From an uncultured Chlorobiaceae bacterium (GTDB lineage: Bacteria; Bacteroidota; Chlorobiia; Chlorobiales; Chlorobiaceae), in assembly GCA_903836465.1 (NCBI GenBank), contig CAILRB010000024.1, positions 1 through 56,886 on the forward strand: a stretch of DNA of 56,886 nucleotides. The letters run 5' to 3'. Both the position numbers and the translations under genes were made by a program. The notes below the pieces were generated by a model. It was not told the DNA's origin. It worked only from the letters and a program-made list of their open reading frames with translations, and did no database searches. Positions 25,091-33,921 of this stretch are shown here, one piece after another. Numbering within the stretch: the stretch's first letter is position 1; the number at the start of each line of letters is the position of its first letter.

Positions 25091-25714
25091 ATGAGCAGAA
25101 CTCTTCAGCAGGGAATGGCATTGATAACAATAACCTGCCTCTGCATTCTCAGCTACGCCTTTGTAGACATTCAGACTGCGTTATGGTTCCACTCTCTCGG
25201 AAAAAACCGGGTTTATGAACTTTTCGAGAAGATAACGCTTTTTGGCGACTCACTCTCCTACCTCGTCGGAGGGTTGTTGCTTTTTGTTGTTTTCAGGAAA
25301 AAAAAATCATCCATAGCCTATTCGGGGCTTTTTCTCTTCTCATCGGTAGCGGCATCAGGATTAACCGCAGACCTTATCAAATATATTGGAGGCAGAGCAC
25401 GACCCACACTGTATTTCAGTGATCATCTTTTCGGCTTTGATTTTTTCCATTGGGAATACGCATGGACATCCTTCCCCTCTGGCCATTCAGCCACGGCTTT
25501 CAGTGTCGCTATGCTGCTTTCCATGCTTTACCCCCGCTTGCGATTTGCCGTTTTTTTTGCCGCTCTATTGATCGCCTTCAGTCGTATTTTTCTCTCCCAG
25601 CATTACATCAGCGATGTCATCGCCGGTTCATTTCTGGGAATTGTGTCTACGGCTCTCCTTTATAACCACGTTTTTAAATCGAAATTAGATGCTTCTGAAT
25701 CAAACAAAATCTGA
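25091..25714 (+). CDS. PAP2-family membrane phosphatase
   Basis: A 207-residue integral-membrane phosphatase. The three PAP2 motifs are present in order: K-Y-I-G-G-R-A-R-P at about 97-105, F-P-S-G-H-S-A-T-A at about 132-140, and S-R-I-F-L-S-Q-H-Y-I-S-D-V at about 165-177, separated by membrane helices. Such enzymes remove phosphate from undecaprenyl pyrophosphate, phosphatidic acid or lipid A. The gene overlaps the following GT39 gene by 26 bases, so it probably recycles or trims the polyprenyl carrier used by this glycan module. It heads the plus-strand operon of four genes. Confidence 0.87.
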   Translation: MSRTLQQGMALITITCLCILSYAFVDIQTALWFHSLGKNRVYELFEKITLFGDSLSYLVGGLLLFVVFRKKKSSIAYSGLFLFSSVAASGLTADLIKYIGGRARPTLYFSDHLFGFDFFHWEYAWTSFPSGHSATAFSVAMLLSMLYPRLRFAVFFAALLIAFSRIFLSQHYISDVIAGSFLGIVSTALLYNHVFKSKLDASESNKI

Positions 25715-27236
25715 ACCCGCGCGGCTTCCGGCAGCATTGGCAATTCTGATTCTTGTCAGTTTTTTTGCTGCTCTGGGAACTGCACCTCTCTTTGATGTCG
25801 ATGAAGGTGCTTTCAGCGAGGCAACACGCGAGATGATCATCAGTAAAAATTATCTGACCACCTATCTGAACGGTGCTCCCCGATTCGATAAACCGATACT
25901 GATTTACTGGCTGCAATTCACCGCAGTCAAGCTTTTCGGACTAAACGAGTTTGCCTTCAGGCTACCTTCGGCGCTTGCCGGAACTGCCTGGGCAACTTCG
26001 ATTTTTCTTTTTGTTCGCAAAGAGTCCAGCGACCGTCAGGCCTTTTTTGCTGCGGCAATGATGGTGCTGTCACTGCAGGTGATCGTTATTGCAAAAGCGG
26101 CCATAGCTGATGGGGTTTTGAACTGCTTTCTTGCCATCACCATGTTTGCACTACTCCACCATTATAAGAGCGGTTCAAAGCAGGCGCTGCATCTTGCCTT
26201 TGCCGCAACAGGGTTTGGTATGCTCACCAAAGGCCCCATAGCAATCCTTATTCCGTTTGCAGTCACTTTTTTGTTCTCCCTGCAGGAGGGAACATTGAAA
26301 AAATGGCTCAGAATGGTTTTCTCTCTTTCAGGAATAATCCTTTTTCTGGCTATTGCCCTTCCCTGGTATCTGCTTGAATACCGTGACCAGGGCATGGATT
26401 TTGTCAATGGTTTTTTCTTTAAACATAATATCAGCCGCTTCAATTCTTCGTTTGAGGGGCACTCGGGTTCCCTGTTCTATTACCTTCCTGTCATTATTAT
26501 TGGCATGATGCCTTTTACCGGTCTTTTCTTTACGGTTCTGTTCAAAGCAAAATCCCTGCTTTCAGACAGCACGAACCGTTTTCTTTTTATCTGGTTTGCT
26601 TTTGTCTTTCTCTTTTTTTCTTTTTCCGGCACAAAACTTCCTCACTACATCATCTACGGCTATACCCCGCTTTTTATTCTTATGGCCAGGGCACTGCCGT
26701 TAAGCAGTCATCCCTGGCGTTTTGTGCTTTGGCCATTGCTCATGCTTGCCGGGCTTGCCTGTCTTCCCCTTTTCGTGGATAGAGCTTTGCTCGACATTAA
26801 TGATGGCTATATTAAGGCACTTCTTGCCGGTGCAACAGAACTCATGGGAGCGACTTATCTGTTCGTGGTTATAACCGCCATTATCGCAGTCACTGCAATA
26901 CAATTTATACCTCACCTGCCCGCTGCTGGCAAACTGATTGCCTCAGGGGTTGTCTTTTCTCTTCTTATCAATTTTTACCTTATGCCCCTTGCAGGAAAAC
27001 TCCTTCAGGAACCGGTAAAGGAAGCCGCTCTTCTTGCTAAAAAAGAGGGTTATAAAATCGTCATGTGGGAAAGCTATAACCCCTCTTTTTTAGTATATTC
27101 GGAGTCTTTTGTTGAAAGAAGAAGCCCTGAACCGGGAGAGGTTGTTCTGACAACGGTCAAACAGCTCGATAAACTTGACCATCCAACCGTACTCTACAGC
27201 AAATACGGCGTTGTGATGGCAAAACTAAGGAAATGA
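25689..27236 (+). CDS. GT39/ArnT-like glycosyltransferase
   Basis: A 515-residue multispanning protein. The first periplasmic loop carries L-F-D-V-D-E-G-A-F-S-E-A-T-R-E-M, the D-E catalytic pattern of dolichyl/undecaprenyl-phosphate-sugar transferases (protein mannosyltransferase and ArnT families). About 11-12 hydrophobic segments follow and a short soluble C-terminus ends the protein. It would move a sugar from a polyprenyl-phosphate donor to lipid A, another glycolipid or protein at the periplasmic face. The downstream GT2 gene, 10 bases on, very likely makes that donor. The acceptor cannot be inferred. Confidence 0.85.
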   Translation: MLLNQTKSEPARLPAALAILILVSFFAALGTAPLFDVDEGAFSEATREMIISKNYLTTYLNGAPRFDKPILIYWLQFTAVKLFGLNEFAFRLPSALAGTAWATSIFLFVRKESSDRQAFFAAAMMVLSLQVIVIAKAAIADGVLNCFLAITMFALLHHYKSGSKQALHLAFAATGFGMLTKGPIAILIPFAVTFLFSLQEGTLKKWLRMVFSLSGIILFLAIALPWYLLEYRDQGMDFVNGFFFKHNISRFNSSFEGHSGSLFYYLPVIIIGMMPFTGLFFTVLFKAKSLLSDSTNRFLFIWFAFVFLFFSFSGTKLPHYIIYGYTPLFILMARALPLSSHPWRFVLWPLLMLAGLACLPLFVDRALLDINDGYIKALLAGATELMGATYLFVVITAIIAVTAIQFIPHLPAAGKLIASGVVFSLLINFYLMPLAGKLLQEPVKEAALLAKKEGYKIVMWESYNPSFLVYSESFVERRSPEPGEVVLTTVKQLDKLDHPTVLYSKYGVVMAKLRK

Positions 27237-27246
27237 ATACACTATC

Positions 27247-28179
27247 ATGAAGCTTTCGGTCGTCATACCGGTCATGAATGAAGCTGAGAACATCAAACCC
27301 CTCTTTGCTGCTCTCGCCCTCTCGCTTGCTTCAGTTGAGCATGAGATTGTTCTGGTTGACGACGGCTCTACCGACGGTACTGTTGCTGAAATCAAAAAAT
27401 ACGCACCCGATAATGCACATCTCGTTGTGCTGAACAAGAATTACGGCCAGACAACCGCAATGGCCGCTGGTATCGATCATGCGCGTGGCGAGCTGATAGC
27501 TACGATGGACGGTGATCTGCAGAATGATCCCTCGGATATTCCGATGATGATGCAATACCTTTATGACAACGATCTGGATGTTGTTGCAGGCCGGAGGGCT
27601 GGACGGCAGGACGGGATGATTCTGAGGAAAATTCCCAGCAAGATAGCCAATGCGATGATCAGAAACATGACGAATGTGCATATCCGTGACTATGGATGTA
27701 CCTTGAAGGTCTTCAAAAAAGATGTGGCAAAAAATCTTGGCCTCTATGGGGAGCTGCACCGCTTTATACCTGTACTTGTGCAACTGTACGGTGCGAAAAT
27801 GGAAGAGGTTGATGTCCGGCATCACCCGAGAAAGTTCGGCACATCGAAATATGGCATCGGCCGTACCTTTAAAGTGCTGAGTGACCTGCTTTTTATGGTT
27901 TTCTTCCAGAAATACAGCCAAAAACCGATGCATCTTTTCGGTACACTTGGTTTTCTCTCCCTTTTTATTGGCATGGCTCTGAATTTTTACCTGCTTGCCC
28001 TCAAAATTCTTGGCGAGAGAATCGGAGGACGCCCCTTGCTTTCTCTGGGAATTATCATGACCTTTATCGGGATTCAGTTGATCACGACCGGGTTCATTGC
28101 TGAATTCATCATGCGCACCTATTACGAGTCACAGAACAAGAAACCTTATATCATCAAGAAGATTGTCGGGAAAGAGTAA
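27247..28179 (+). CDS. GT2 polyprenyl-phosphate glycosyltransferase (DPM1/ArnC-like)
   Basis: A 310-residue enzyme. The N-terminal GT-A domain shows S-V-V-I-P-V-M-N-E, L-V-D-D-G-S-T-D-G and the metal-binding D-G-D in A-T-M-D-G-D-L-Q-N-D-P. Two C-terminal membrane helices (about 230-255 and 262-290) match the ArnC/GtrB architecture. It transfers a sugar from a nucleotide to undecaprenyl phosphate on the inner face of the membrane, giving the donor for the GT39 enzyme encoded just upstream. The next gene appears to start before this one stops. Confidence 0.88.
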   Translation: MKLSVVIPVMNEAENIKPLFAALALSLASVEHEIVLVDDGSTDGTVAEIKKYAPDNAHLVVLNKNYGQTTAMAAGIDHARGELIATMDGDLQNDPSDIPMMMQYLYDNDLDVVAGRRAGRQDGMILRKIPSKIANAMIRNMTNVHIRDYGCTLKVFKKDVAKNLGLYGELHRFIPVLVQLYGAKMEEVDVRHHPRKFGTSKYGIGRTFKVLSDLLFMVFFQKYSQKPMHLFGTLGFLSLFIGMALNFYLLALKILGERIGGRPLLSLGIIMTFIGIQLITTGFIAEFIMRTYYESQNKKPYIIKKIVGKE

Positions 28180-29086
28180 ATTCAACCTGAAAAAGCTGCT
28201 CAAACCTCTGCTCCAGCTTCTTGTCACTGCTCTGGCCCTTTATCTGGTACTGAGAAAAACTGATGTTGCCAAACTTTTCGGTATCATCAGAAGCGCCAAC
28301 CCCTGGTATCTGCTTCTCTCACTCCTGTTTTTCAATATCTCCAAGCTTTTTAATGCGGTGCGCCTGAATCGTTTTTTCAAGGCGATCGGCATTGAGCTTT
28401 CCGCCCTGTACAACCTGAAGCTTTACTATCTCGGCATGTTCTATAATCTTTTTCTTCCGGGAGGTATTGGCGGTGACGGCTACAAAATCTACGTCCTGCA
28501 GAAAAACCACGGCATGAAGATGATCAATGTCTTTCACGCAGTTTTGTGGGATCGGATTTGCGGCATTTTTGCCCTTGTGTTTCTCTCTGTCATACTGCTG
28601 CTGCCCAGCACTTTTGCCTTGAAACTCCCCCAACTGGTTCCTTATGGATGGCTCTTGCTCTCCGCACTCTACCCCCTTGCTTTGCTTCTGAACAAACTTT
28701 TCTACAAACAGTTCATCGGCGTCTTTACCATCACAGCTCTCGAATCGCTGCTGGTACAGATAGCCCAGGTCATATCGGCATTTTTCATCCTCCAGGCCAT
28801 TTCGCTGCATGCCAACCATATCGACTATCTGGCAATATTCCTCATGTCAACGGTGGCCACCATTCTGCCAATAACCATCGGAGGAGCTGGCGCCAGAGAG
28901 GTAACCTTTTATTATTTTCTTAACTCCATACAACTTGACACCAATGCAGGAGTTGCCCTGTCGCTCATCTTTTTCGGGATTTCGGCTCTGTCATCACTTG
29001 CTGGAGTGCTTACAAAAATACACCACGAAAAAAGTGTGACAGAAAATGAAGCTCCCCGCCGCAAGCAGCGGGGTATCAAGTTATAG
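28163..29086 (+). CDS. Lysylphosphatidylglycerol synthase TM-region/AglD-like membrane protein
   Basis: An integral-membrane protein of about 307 residues with some eight helices. It has the family's F-L-P-G-G-I-G-G-D-G-Y-K segment near 90-101, the late T-I-G-G-A-G-A-R-E near 235-243, and V-L-W-D-R-I-C-G. This is the DUF/UPF0104 family (MprF-like flippase region, archaeal AglD). The start is uncertain: no ATG fits after the GT2 stop, and a TTG at 28163 gives a 17-base overlap. The last codons (A-P-R-R-K-Q-R-G-I-K-L) come from an inserted palindromic repeat, so the native C-terminus was probably different. Its likely role is lipid or glycolipid translocation in the module. Confidence 0.8.
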   Translation: MSGKSKFNLKKLLKPLLQLLVTALALYLVLRKTDVAKLFGIIRSANPWYLLLSLLFFNISKLFNAVRLNRFFKAIGIELSALYNLKLYYLGMFYNLFLPGGIGGDGYKIYVLQKNHGMKMINVFHAVLWDRICGIFALVFLSVILLLPSTFALKLPQLVPYGWLLLSALYPLALLLNKLFYKQFIGVFTITALESLLVQIAQVISAFFILQAISLHANHIDYLAIFLMSTVATILPITIGGAGAREVTFYYFLNSIQLDTNAGVALSLIFFGISALSSLAGVLTKIHHEKSVTENEAPRRKQRGIKL

Positions 29087-29118
29087 AAAAAGCTTAAGAA
29101 ACTTCACCGCAAGCGGTG
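29054..29118. repeat. REP-like palindromic repeats (two hairpins)
   Basis: Two short hairpins with the shared core ccgcaagcgg or close to it: ccccgc...gcgggg at 29054-29073 with loop cgcaagca, and caccgcaagcggtg at 29105-29118. The first is inside the end of the preceding gene and supplies its last codons. They look like dispersed repeats, not a terminator, since no U-run follows. Confidence 0.6.
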
Positions 29119-29248
29119 GGGAATACAACCCTGAGAGATTTACCATTGTAATTTTTTGCGGTAAATATATTAGAATTTCTGTATTATAAACCGACAAGGG
29201 TTTCGTCATAATAACATTCGGTTTTTTCCAATAAAATACAATGTATTC

Positions 29249-29872
29249 ATGAAAAAACATCTCTCTCTTGTTGGAGCGCTTCTGACTACAGGAATGCTTA
29301 CCACGCCAGTTTATGCCGCTACTCATTATTATGTCAGCGGTAATGTTGGAGTTTCCTCTTTTAACAACATAAAAATCAAAACTGCATCCACAGGTGTTCT
29401 GGAAGGTACTGCAGCAACTACCCCAGGGATCGACCTAATGGGTGCTGCAGGAAGAAGTTTTGGTAATTTCAGACTTGAGGGCGAAGTAGGCTACCAGCGA
29501 AACAACTCTGATACCTACACCTTTTCACGAGGAGTTTTCCCCTTGACCGGGCATTTTTCGGTGACGTCATATATGATCAATAGTTACTATGATATCAAGG
29601 CTGGCGCAATTACTCCTTATCTGTCCGCTGGCCTCGGCCTTGCCCGAGTCTCCCTCAATAAAGTTCCGGATCCTCCCGTAATCCTCAACGAAACCCAATC
29701 CGCACTTGGGTATCAGTTTGGAGTCGGCATTGCCGTTCCAGTGACCAAAACTATCGACATAGATGCACGATATCGCTATTCCGGCACCAGCACAGTTACC
29801 CTTAATGGTAGTCCTGCAAAGCTGGACATATCAGGAAGTGGCATTCTGGTAGGTGTGAGAGTCGGACTATAA
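29249..29872 (+). CDS. Small outer-membrane beta-barrel protein (OmpA/opacity-like)
   Basis: A 207-residue secreted protein. A signal peptide of about 24 residues ends V-Y-A before A-T-H-Y-Y-V-S-G-N-V-G-V-S. The mature part has eight-strand spacing (R-L-E-G-E-V-G-Y-Q-R, I-T-P-Y-L-S-A-G-L-G-L-A, I-D-I-D-A-R-Y-R-Y) and ends V-G-V-R-V-G-L. This is the opacity/OmpW-like outer-membrane fold. Role unknown; such proteins are often structural or adhesive. It stands alone between the repeats and a terminator shared with recJ. Confidence 0.78.
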   Translation: MKKHLSLVGALLTTGMLTTPVYAATHYYVSGNVGVSSFNNIKIKTASTGVLEGTAATTPGIDLMGAAGRSFGNFRLEGEVGYQRNNSDTYTFSRGVFPLTGHFSVTSYMINSYYDIKAGAITPYLSAGLGLARVSLNKVPDPPVILNETQSALGYQFGVGIAVPVTKTIDIDARYRYSGTSTVTLNGSPAKLDISGSGILVGVRVGL

Positions 29873-29893
29873 AGTCATTCAACCAATAAAAAA

Positions 29894-29923
29894 GCCGTCT
29901 CATCACTAACAACTTGAGGCGGC
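29894..29923 (+). terminator. Rho-independent terminator after the outer-membrane gene
   Basis: gccgtctca pairs with tgaggcggc (one G-U) around a 12-base loop, followed by aagttttt. It overlaps the last codons of the converging recJ gene. Confidence 0.7.
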
Positions 29924-31633
29924 CAAGTTTTTACGCAGTTCAAGGTCTTTCAGCTTCATCTGCCACTGTTCCCTGTTATTCCATATCCTTTTTTCAACTG
30001 AATAGACCATGGTAAATACTGGACGAGCAACCGACAGAAGCTCAGCGTGGATATCGGGACGATCAAACCCGATAACATCAAAGGTTCTTCCATTTTTATC
30101 CCTGACAGAAAACTTTACATGCCTTTCTTTGAGCAGTTTTGGCTGACCGAACAACACAAGATCTTCTGATAAAAATAGCGGCTCCCGATTACCATACCCA
30201 AAAGGTGCAAACTGCTCAACGACATTAATAAATTTAGCCGTGATATCCTCAAGGGCAAGTTTTGAATCAACCACAAGCTCCTTCTGACGTTGTGTCATTG
30301 AAAGAAGATCTGTACAGACTTCGTCGAATTTTTTGCGGAATCCTGCAAAGTTCTCCGGGCGAAGAGTGAGGCCTGCTGCCTGGTGATGACCACCGAATTG
30401 ATCGAGATATTCGCTGCACTGCTGCAATACCGCATGGATATCAAGCCCTTCAACACTCCGCACTGAACCCCTGACAAGCCCATTCATACCACCGAGAATA
30501 ACCGTCGGCAGATAATGTTTTTCAATCATTTTTGAAGCAACGATACCAAGAACTCCGAGATGCCATGACTCATCGAAAAGCACAATCGAAGAACACCAGG
30601 AGGCAAAATGATTTTCAAGCATCTTTTCTGCTTTCACCATAATATCTGCGTCGAGTTCCCTTCGCTGCACATTGATACGATCAAGCTCCTCAGCATGGCA
30701 TAGAGCGTCGATGGAGGAATCTGAAAGCAGCCAGTCAACAGCAAGGTGTGCTGAGTGCATTCTGCCCGCAGCATTGATACGAGGCGCAATGCCAAAAGCG
30801 ATATGAAACATGCTGAATTCTGCCGGGAGAACCTTCATAAGGGAAAACATCGCCTTGATATTGGCTCTGGGTTTGGTTCGCATTCGCTGAATACCCTCAC
30901 GAACCAGTGCTCGATTTTCTCCCTCAAGAGAGACCATATCGGCTGCTGTGGCAATAGCGACAAAATCAAGATATTGCTGCCAGCTCTCCGGTTCGGCATT
31001 GAGATGCTCACCTATTGCCTGAATAAACTTGAACGCCACACCGCATCCGCATAACTCCCTGAATGGATAGGCAGAGCCCGGAACCTTTGGATTTAAAATA
31101 GCATAGGCAGGCGGCAGCTCATCAGACTCATGATGATCACAAACAATCACATCAATACCATGTTCCGAGCACCGGGTTATCGCTTCACTCTCTTTTATAC
31201 CACAATCAACGGTAATGACAAGATCGACGTTCCGCTCAACAGCCGAATCGATGCCTTCCGTTGATATGCCATAGCCCTCCGCAAAACGATCATTGATGTA
31301 ATAAGAGACCTCACCGCCCAGCTTTTTCAGAAAAAGCAGCAGCATTGCTGTGCCTGTGGTGCCGTCAACATCATAATCGCCATACAGCATTATTTTCTGA
31401 TGCTCCCTGATGGCATGCAATACCCGTTCAACGGCTTGCATCATATCCTGAAGAAGAAAGGGGGATGGCAGATGGTTGATTGTCGAACGAAAATAATCCT
31501 TTGCTTCATCAAAAGATGAGATGCCCCGGTTGCACAAGGCTCTCCCAACAGGCATACTGACATTGATTGCCTCCGAAAGAGCAAGAACAACTTGTTCATC
31601 AGGCGAGGGAAACTTCCAGCGGAATCGTTTCAT
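29906..31633 (-). CDS. recJ: Single-stranded-DNA exonuclease RecJ
   Basis: A 575-residue nuclease, started at the ATG at 31633 (M-K-R-F-R-W); the longer frame upstream is unlike RecJ. The catalytic motifs are clear: Y-G-D-Y-D-V-D-G-T-T-G, V-D-C-G-I-K and V-C-D-H-H-E-S (the DHH motif), then A-T-A-A-D-M-V and the DHHA1 part with F-G-G-H-H-Q-A-A-G-L-T. A C-terminal OB-like domain follows. RecJ degrades 5' single strands in mismatch repair and recombination. It is somewhat shorter than many homologues. Its 3' end overlaps the terminator of the converging gene. Confidence 0.9.
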   Translation of the reverse strand: MKRFRWKFPSPDEQVVLALSEAINVSMPVGRALCNRGISSFDEAKDYFRSTINHLPSPFLLQDMMQAVERVLHAIREHQKIMLYGDYDVDGTTGTAMLLLFLKKLGGEVSYYINDRFAEGYGISTEGIDSAVERNVDLVITVDCGIKESEAITRCSEHGIDVIVCDHHESDELPPAYAILNPKVPGSAYPFRELCGCGVAFKFIQAIGEHLNAEPESWQQYLDFVAIATAADMVSLEGENRALVREGIQRMRTKPRANIKAMFSLMKVLPAEFSMFHIAFGIAPRINAAGRMHSAHLAVDWLLSDSSIDALCHAEELDRINVQRRELDADIMVKAEKMLENHFASWCSSIVLFDESWHLGVLGIVASKMIEKHYLPTVILGGMNGLVRGSVRSVEGLDIHAVLQQCSEYLDQFGGHHQAAGLTLRPENFAGFRKKFDEVCTDLLSMTQRQKELVVDSKLALEDITAKFINVVEQFAPFGYGNREPLFLSEDLVLFGQPKLLKERHVKFSVRDKNGRTFDVIGFDRPDIHAELLSVARPVFTMVYSVEKRIWNNREQWQMKLKDLELRKNLAASSC

Positions 31634-31820
31634 GAAAATATGACGGGTAATGAAAATTGTCAATGTAGGGAACACAAAACCATTTTGTGACAAAAAATAA
31701 TTTAACACCTGTCAGCAGTTCGCCGATTGTAAAAGATAGACTGAATATTTCTTACATTATCCAACATTTACACTGAACCCATCAAGTCAATCAACACATT
31801 AACCATCGGGAACACAGAAC

Positions 31821-32822
31821 ATGAGCAATTTGATTACCATTGAACGCCACATCCTTGAACAGCAAAGATTTTTCCCGGAAGCACATGGCGAGCTTACCGA
31901 CCTTCTTAACGACGTTGCCTTTGCCGCAAAGCTGGTCAGGAGAGAGGTTGTCCGTGCAGGCCTGGTCGACATTCTCGGTTTTACAGGAAGCACCAATGTT
32001 CAGGGTGAAGAGGTCAAAAAACTTGATCTGTTTGCCAATGAAAAAATCATCAACGCTATCGGCCAGCACGGCCGGTTTGCTATTATGGGCTCAGAAGAAA
32101 ACGAGGGTATCATTATTCCACCGAAAAACGAGACCGGCAACTATGCACTCCTCTTTGATCCCCTCGATGGCTCCTCAAATATCGATGTGAATGTCAGCGT
32201 CGGCACCATTTTCTCGATCTACAAACTCAAGGGCGACGATCCCGGCGAGGCAAGCCTCAGCGACTGCCTGCAGCACGGTTACGAGCAGGTCGCTGCCGGT
32301 TATGTCATCTACGGTTCCTCAGTAGTCATGGTTTATACCACCGGCCACGGTGTACACGGCTTCACCTACGACCCGACCATTGGAGAGTTCCTTCTTTCAC
32401 ATGAGAATATCGTCACCCCGAAAAGCGGTAAATATTACTCGATCAACGAAGGCTCTTACGCTCAGTTCAACGAGGGTACCAAGAAATATCTCGACTATAT
32501 CAAAGAGGAAGACCCCGCAACAAACCGTCCTTACAGCACCCGTTACATTGGATCGCTTGTAGCCGATTTCCACCGCAATCTTCTGACTGGCGGTGTCTTT
32601 GTTTATCCGCCGACCACAAAACACGCCACAGGAAAGCTCCGGCTTATGTATGAAGCCAATCCTCTTGCCTTTATCTGTGAACAGGCTGGTGGCCGTGCAA
32701 CAAACGGCAGAGATCGTATCCTTGATATTCAGCCGCTTTCGCTCCATCAGCGGACACCGCTGTATATCGGCAGCGTCGATGATGTTATCGTTGCTGAAGA
32801 GTTTGAGCAGGGATTAAGGTAA
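31821..32822 (+). CDS. fbp: Fructose-1,6-bisphosphatase, class I
   Basis: A 333-residue enzyme hydrolysing fructose 1,6-bisphosphate to fructose 6-phosphate. The metal/substrate motif [13 protein letters not shown] is at about 112-124, after M-G-S-E-E-N-E-G. The later [13 protein letters not shown] segment binds the sugar phosphate and metal. In an autotroph this is the gluconeogenic step from fixed carbon toward sugars and glycogen. Full length. It is monocistronic, followed by a 28-base palindrome. Confidence 0.93.
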   Translation: MSNLITIERHILEQQRFFPEAHGELTDLLNDVAFAAKLVRREVVRAGLVDILGFTGSTNVQGEEVKKLDLFANEKIINAIGQHGRFAIMGSEENEGIIIPPKNETGNYALLFDPLDGSSNIDVNVSVGTIFSIYKLKGDDPGEASLSDCLQHGYEQVAAGYVIYGSSVVMVYTTGHGVHGFTYDPTIGEFLLSHENIVTPKSGKYYSINEGSYAQFNEGTKKYLDYIKEEDPATNRPYSTRYIGSLVADFHRNLLTGGVFVYPPTTKHATGKLRLMYEANPLAFICEQAGGRATNGRDRILDIQPLSLHQRTPLYIGSVDDVIVAEEFEQGLR

Positions 32823-32850
32823 AAGAAGATTTTTTAAAGCCCCCGCACAT

Positions 32851-32878
32851 GTAGGGATTTGCCATGGCAAATCCCTAC
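32851..32878. repeat. 28-bp perfect palindrome downstream of fbp
   Basis: gtagggatttgcca and its exact complement tggcaaatccctac abut without a loop. It lies between converging fbp and the YmdB-type gene. The sequence resembles dispersed palindromic repeats rather than a classical terminator (no U-run on either side), though it could fold in RNA and stop both transcripts. Confidence 0.65.
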
Positions 32879-32903
32879 GAGGGTTGGTATTAATTATTGT
32901 CCG

Positions 32904-33737
32904 TTATCCCTGCACTACTCCGCGATCAAACTGCGGGTAAAAAATCCTCTCGATTCCAATCGTTTTTCCGCTTGACGCATCAAGCGACAAGAGCACCCCG
33001 GAGAAATGAACATCATCCTCGGCACATTCATATTTGTGTGGTGTCTGATAGAGCATCCTGTCTGTTGCTGATTTGATCTGCATGCCAATAACTGACTGGT
33101 GAGGCCCGGTCATGCCTGCGTCAGTGCAGTAGCCAGTCCCCTTCGGTAGAATGCGCTCATCCGCTGTCGGTACATGGGTGTGTGTACCGATAACCGCAGA
33201 TACCCTGCCGTCAAGGTACCATCCAAGCGCTATCTTCTCAGCCGTTGCCTCAGCATGAATGTCGACAAAAATATGTCGCACCTTCTCTTTTCCCTGCTCT
33301 TTAATCTGCTTGATCACCCAGTCTGCCGTCCGGAAAGGACAGTCGATTGAGTACATGAAGGTTCGGCCCTGAAGGTTAACGACAGCAATGTCGCCCATTC
33401 CGTTTGGCAGTTTGTAGATTCCATACCCCTTGCCGTAGGTCCCCTTGGGATAATTCAGCGGACGCAAGACCTGTGGATGCGTTTTCAGGGTATCAAAAAA
33501 ATTGAAATTGCTCCAGGTATGATTTCCACCGGTCACCACATTAACCCCTGCCTCAAGAAGCTGGTTCAGCGCCTCAAGACTCAACCCCTTGCCATGATGG
33601 GCATTTTCTCCGTTACAGATGACAAAATCAACATGATACTTGCTGATAAAACTTTTCAGCATCCGTTCCACCATCTGCAGACCCGGAGTACCGACAACAT
33701 CGCCGATGAACATGACGTTCAGGGTTTTCTGTGCCAT
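32904..33737 (-). CDS. YmdB-type metallophosphoesterase (TIGR00282)
   Basis: A 277-residue calcineurin-like phosphoesterase. Metal-binding residues fall in F-I-G-D-V-V-G-T-P-G, N-G-E-N-A-H-H-G-K-G, T-G-G-N-H-T-W, V-D-I-H-A-E-A-T-A-E-K and V-I-G-T-H-T-H-V-P-T-A-D, the full set of the family. Bacillus YmdB hydrolyses 2',3'-cyclic nucleotides and affects biofilm and RNA turnover; the role here is inferred from family. Monocistronic. It starts at a normal ATG at 33737. Confidence 0.88.
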   Translation of the reverse strand: MAQKTLNVMFIGDVVGTPGLQMVERMLKSFISKYHVDFVICNGENAHHGKGLSLEALNQLLEAGVNVVTGGNHTWSNFNFFDTLKTHPQVLRPLNYPKGTYGKGYGIYKLPNGMGDIAVVNLQGRTFMYSIDCPFRTADWVIKQIKEQGKEKVRHIFVDIHAEATAEKIALGWYLDGRVSAVIGTHTHVPTADERILPKGTGYCTDAGMTGPHQSVIGMQIKSATDRMLYQTPHKYECAEDDVHFSGVLLSLDASSGKTIGIERIFYPQFDRGVVQG

Positions 33738-33921
33738 ACCATTTCCTTAACGTATTGTGTTACTTGAAACTGACAGTCGGGAAGTTACACATTGCGACGC
33801 ACAATGAACAATCTTATTTACCCGGCCGCATAGCAGCTTGAACCATCTTTTTTTTGATGCATAAATTATCATTAGATTAATTCGATAGACTCCTCAAAAA
33901 CATCATCTGATCGGAGAAACT

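Noticed and set aside
28097-28162. Upstream extension of the AglD-like gene to an ATG at 28097
   Set aside because: That would overlap the GT2 gene by more than 80 bases and add residues unlike the family; the TTG at 28163 is more likely.
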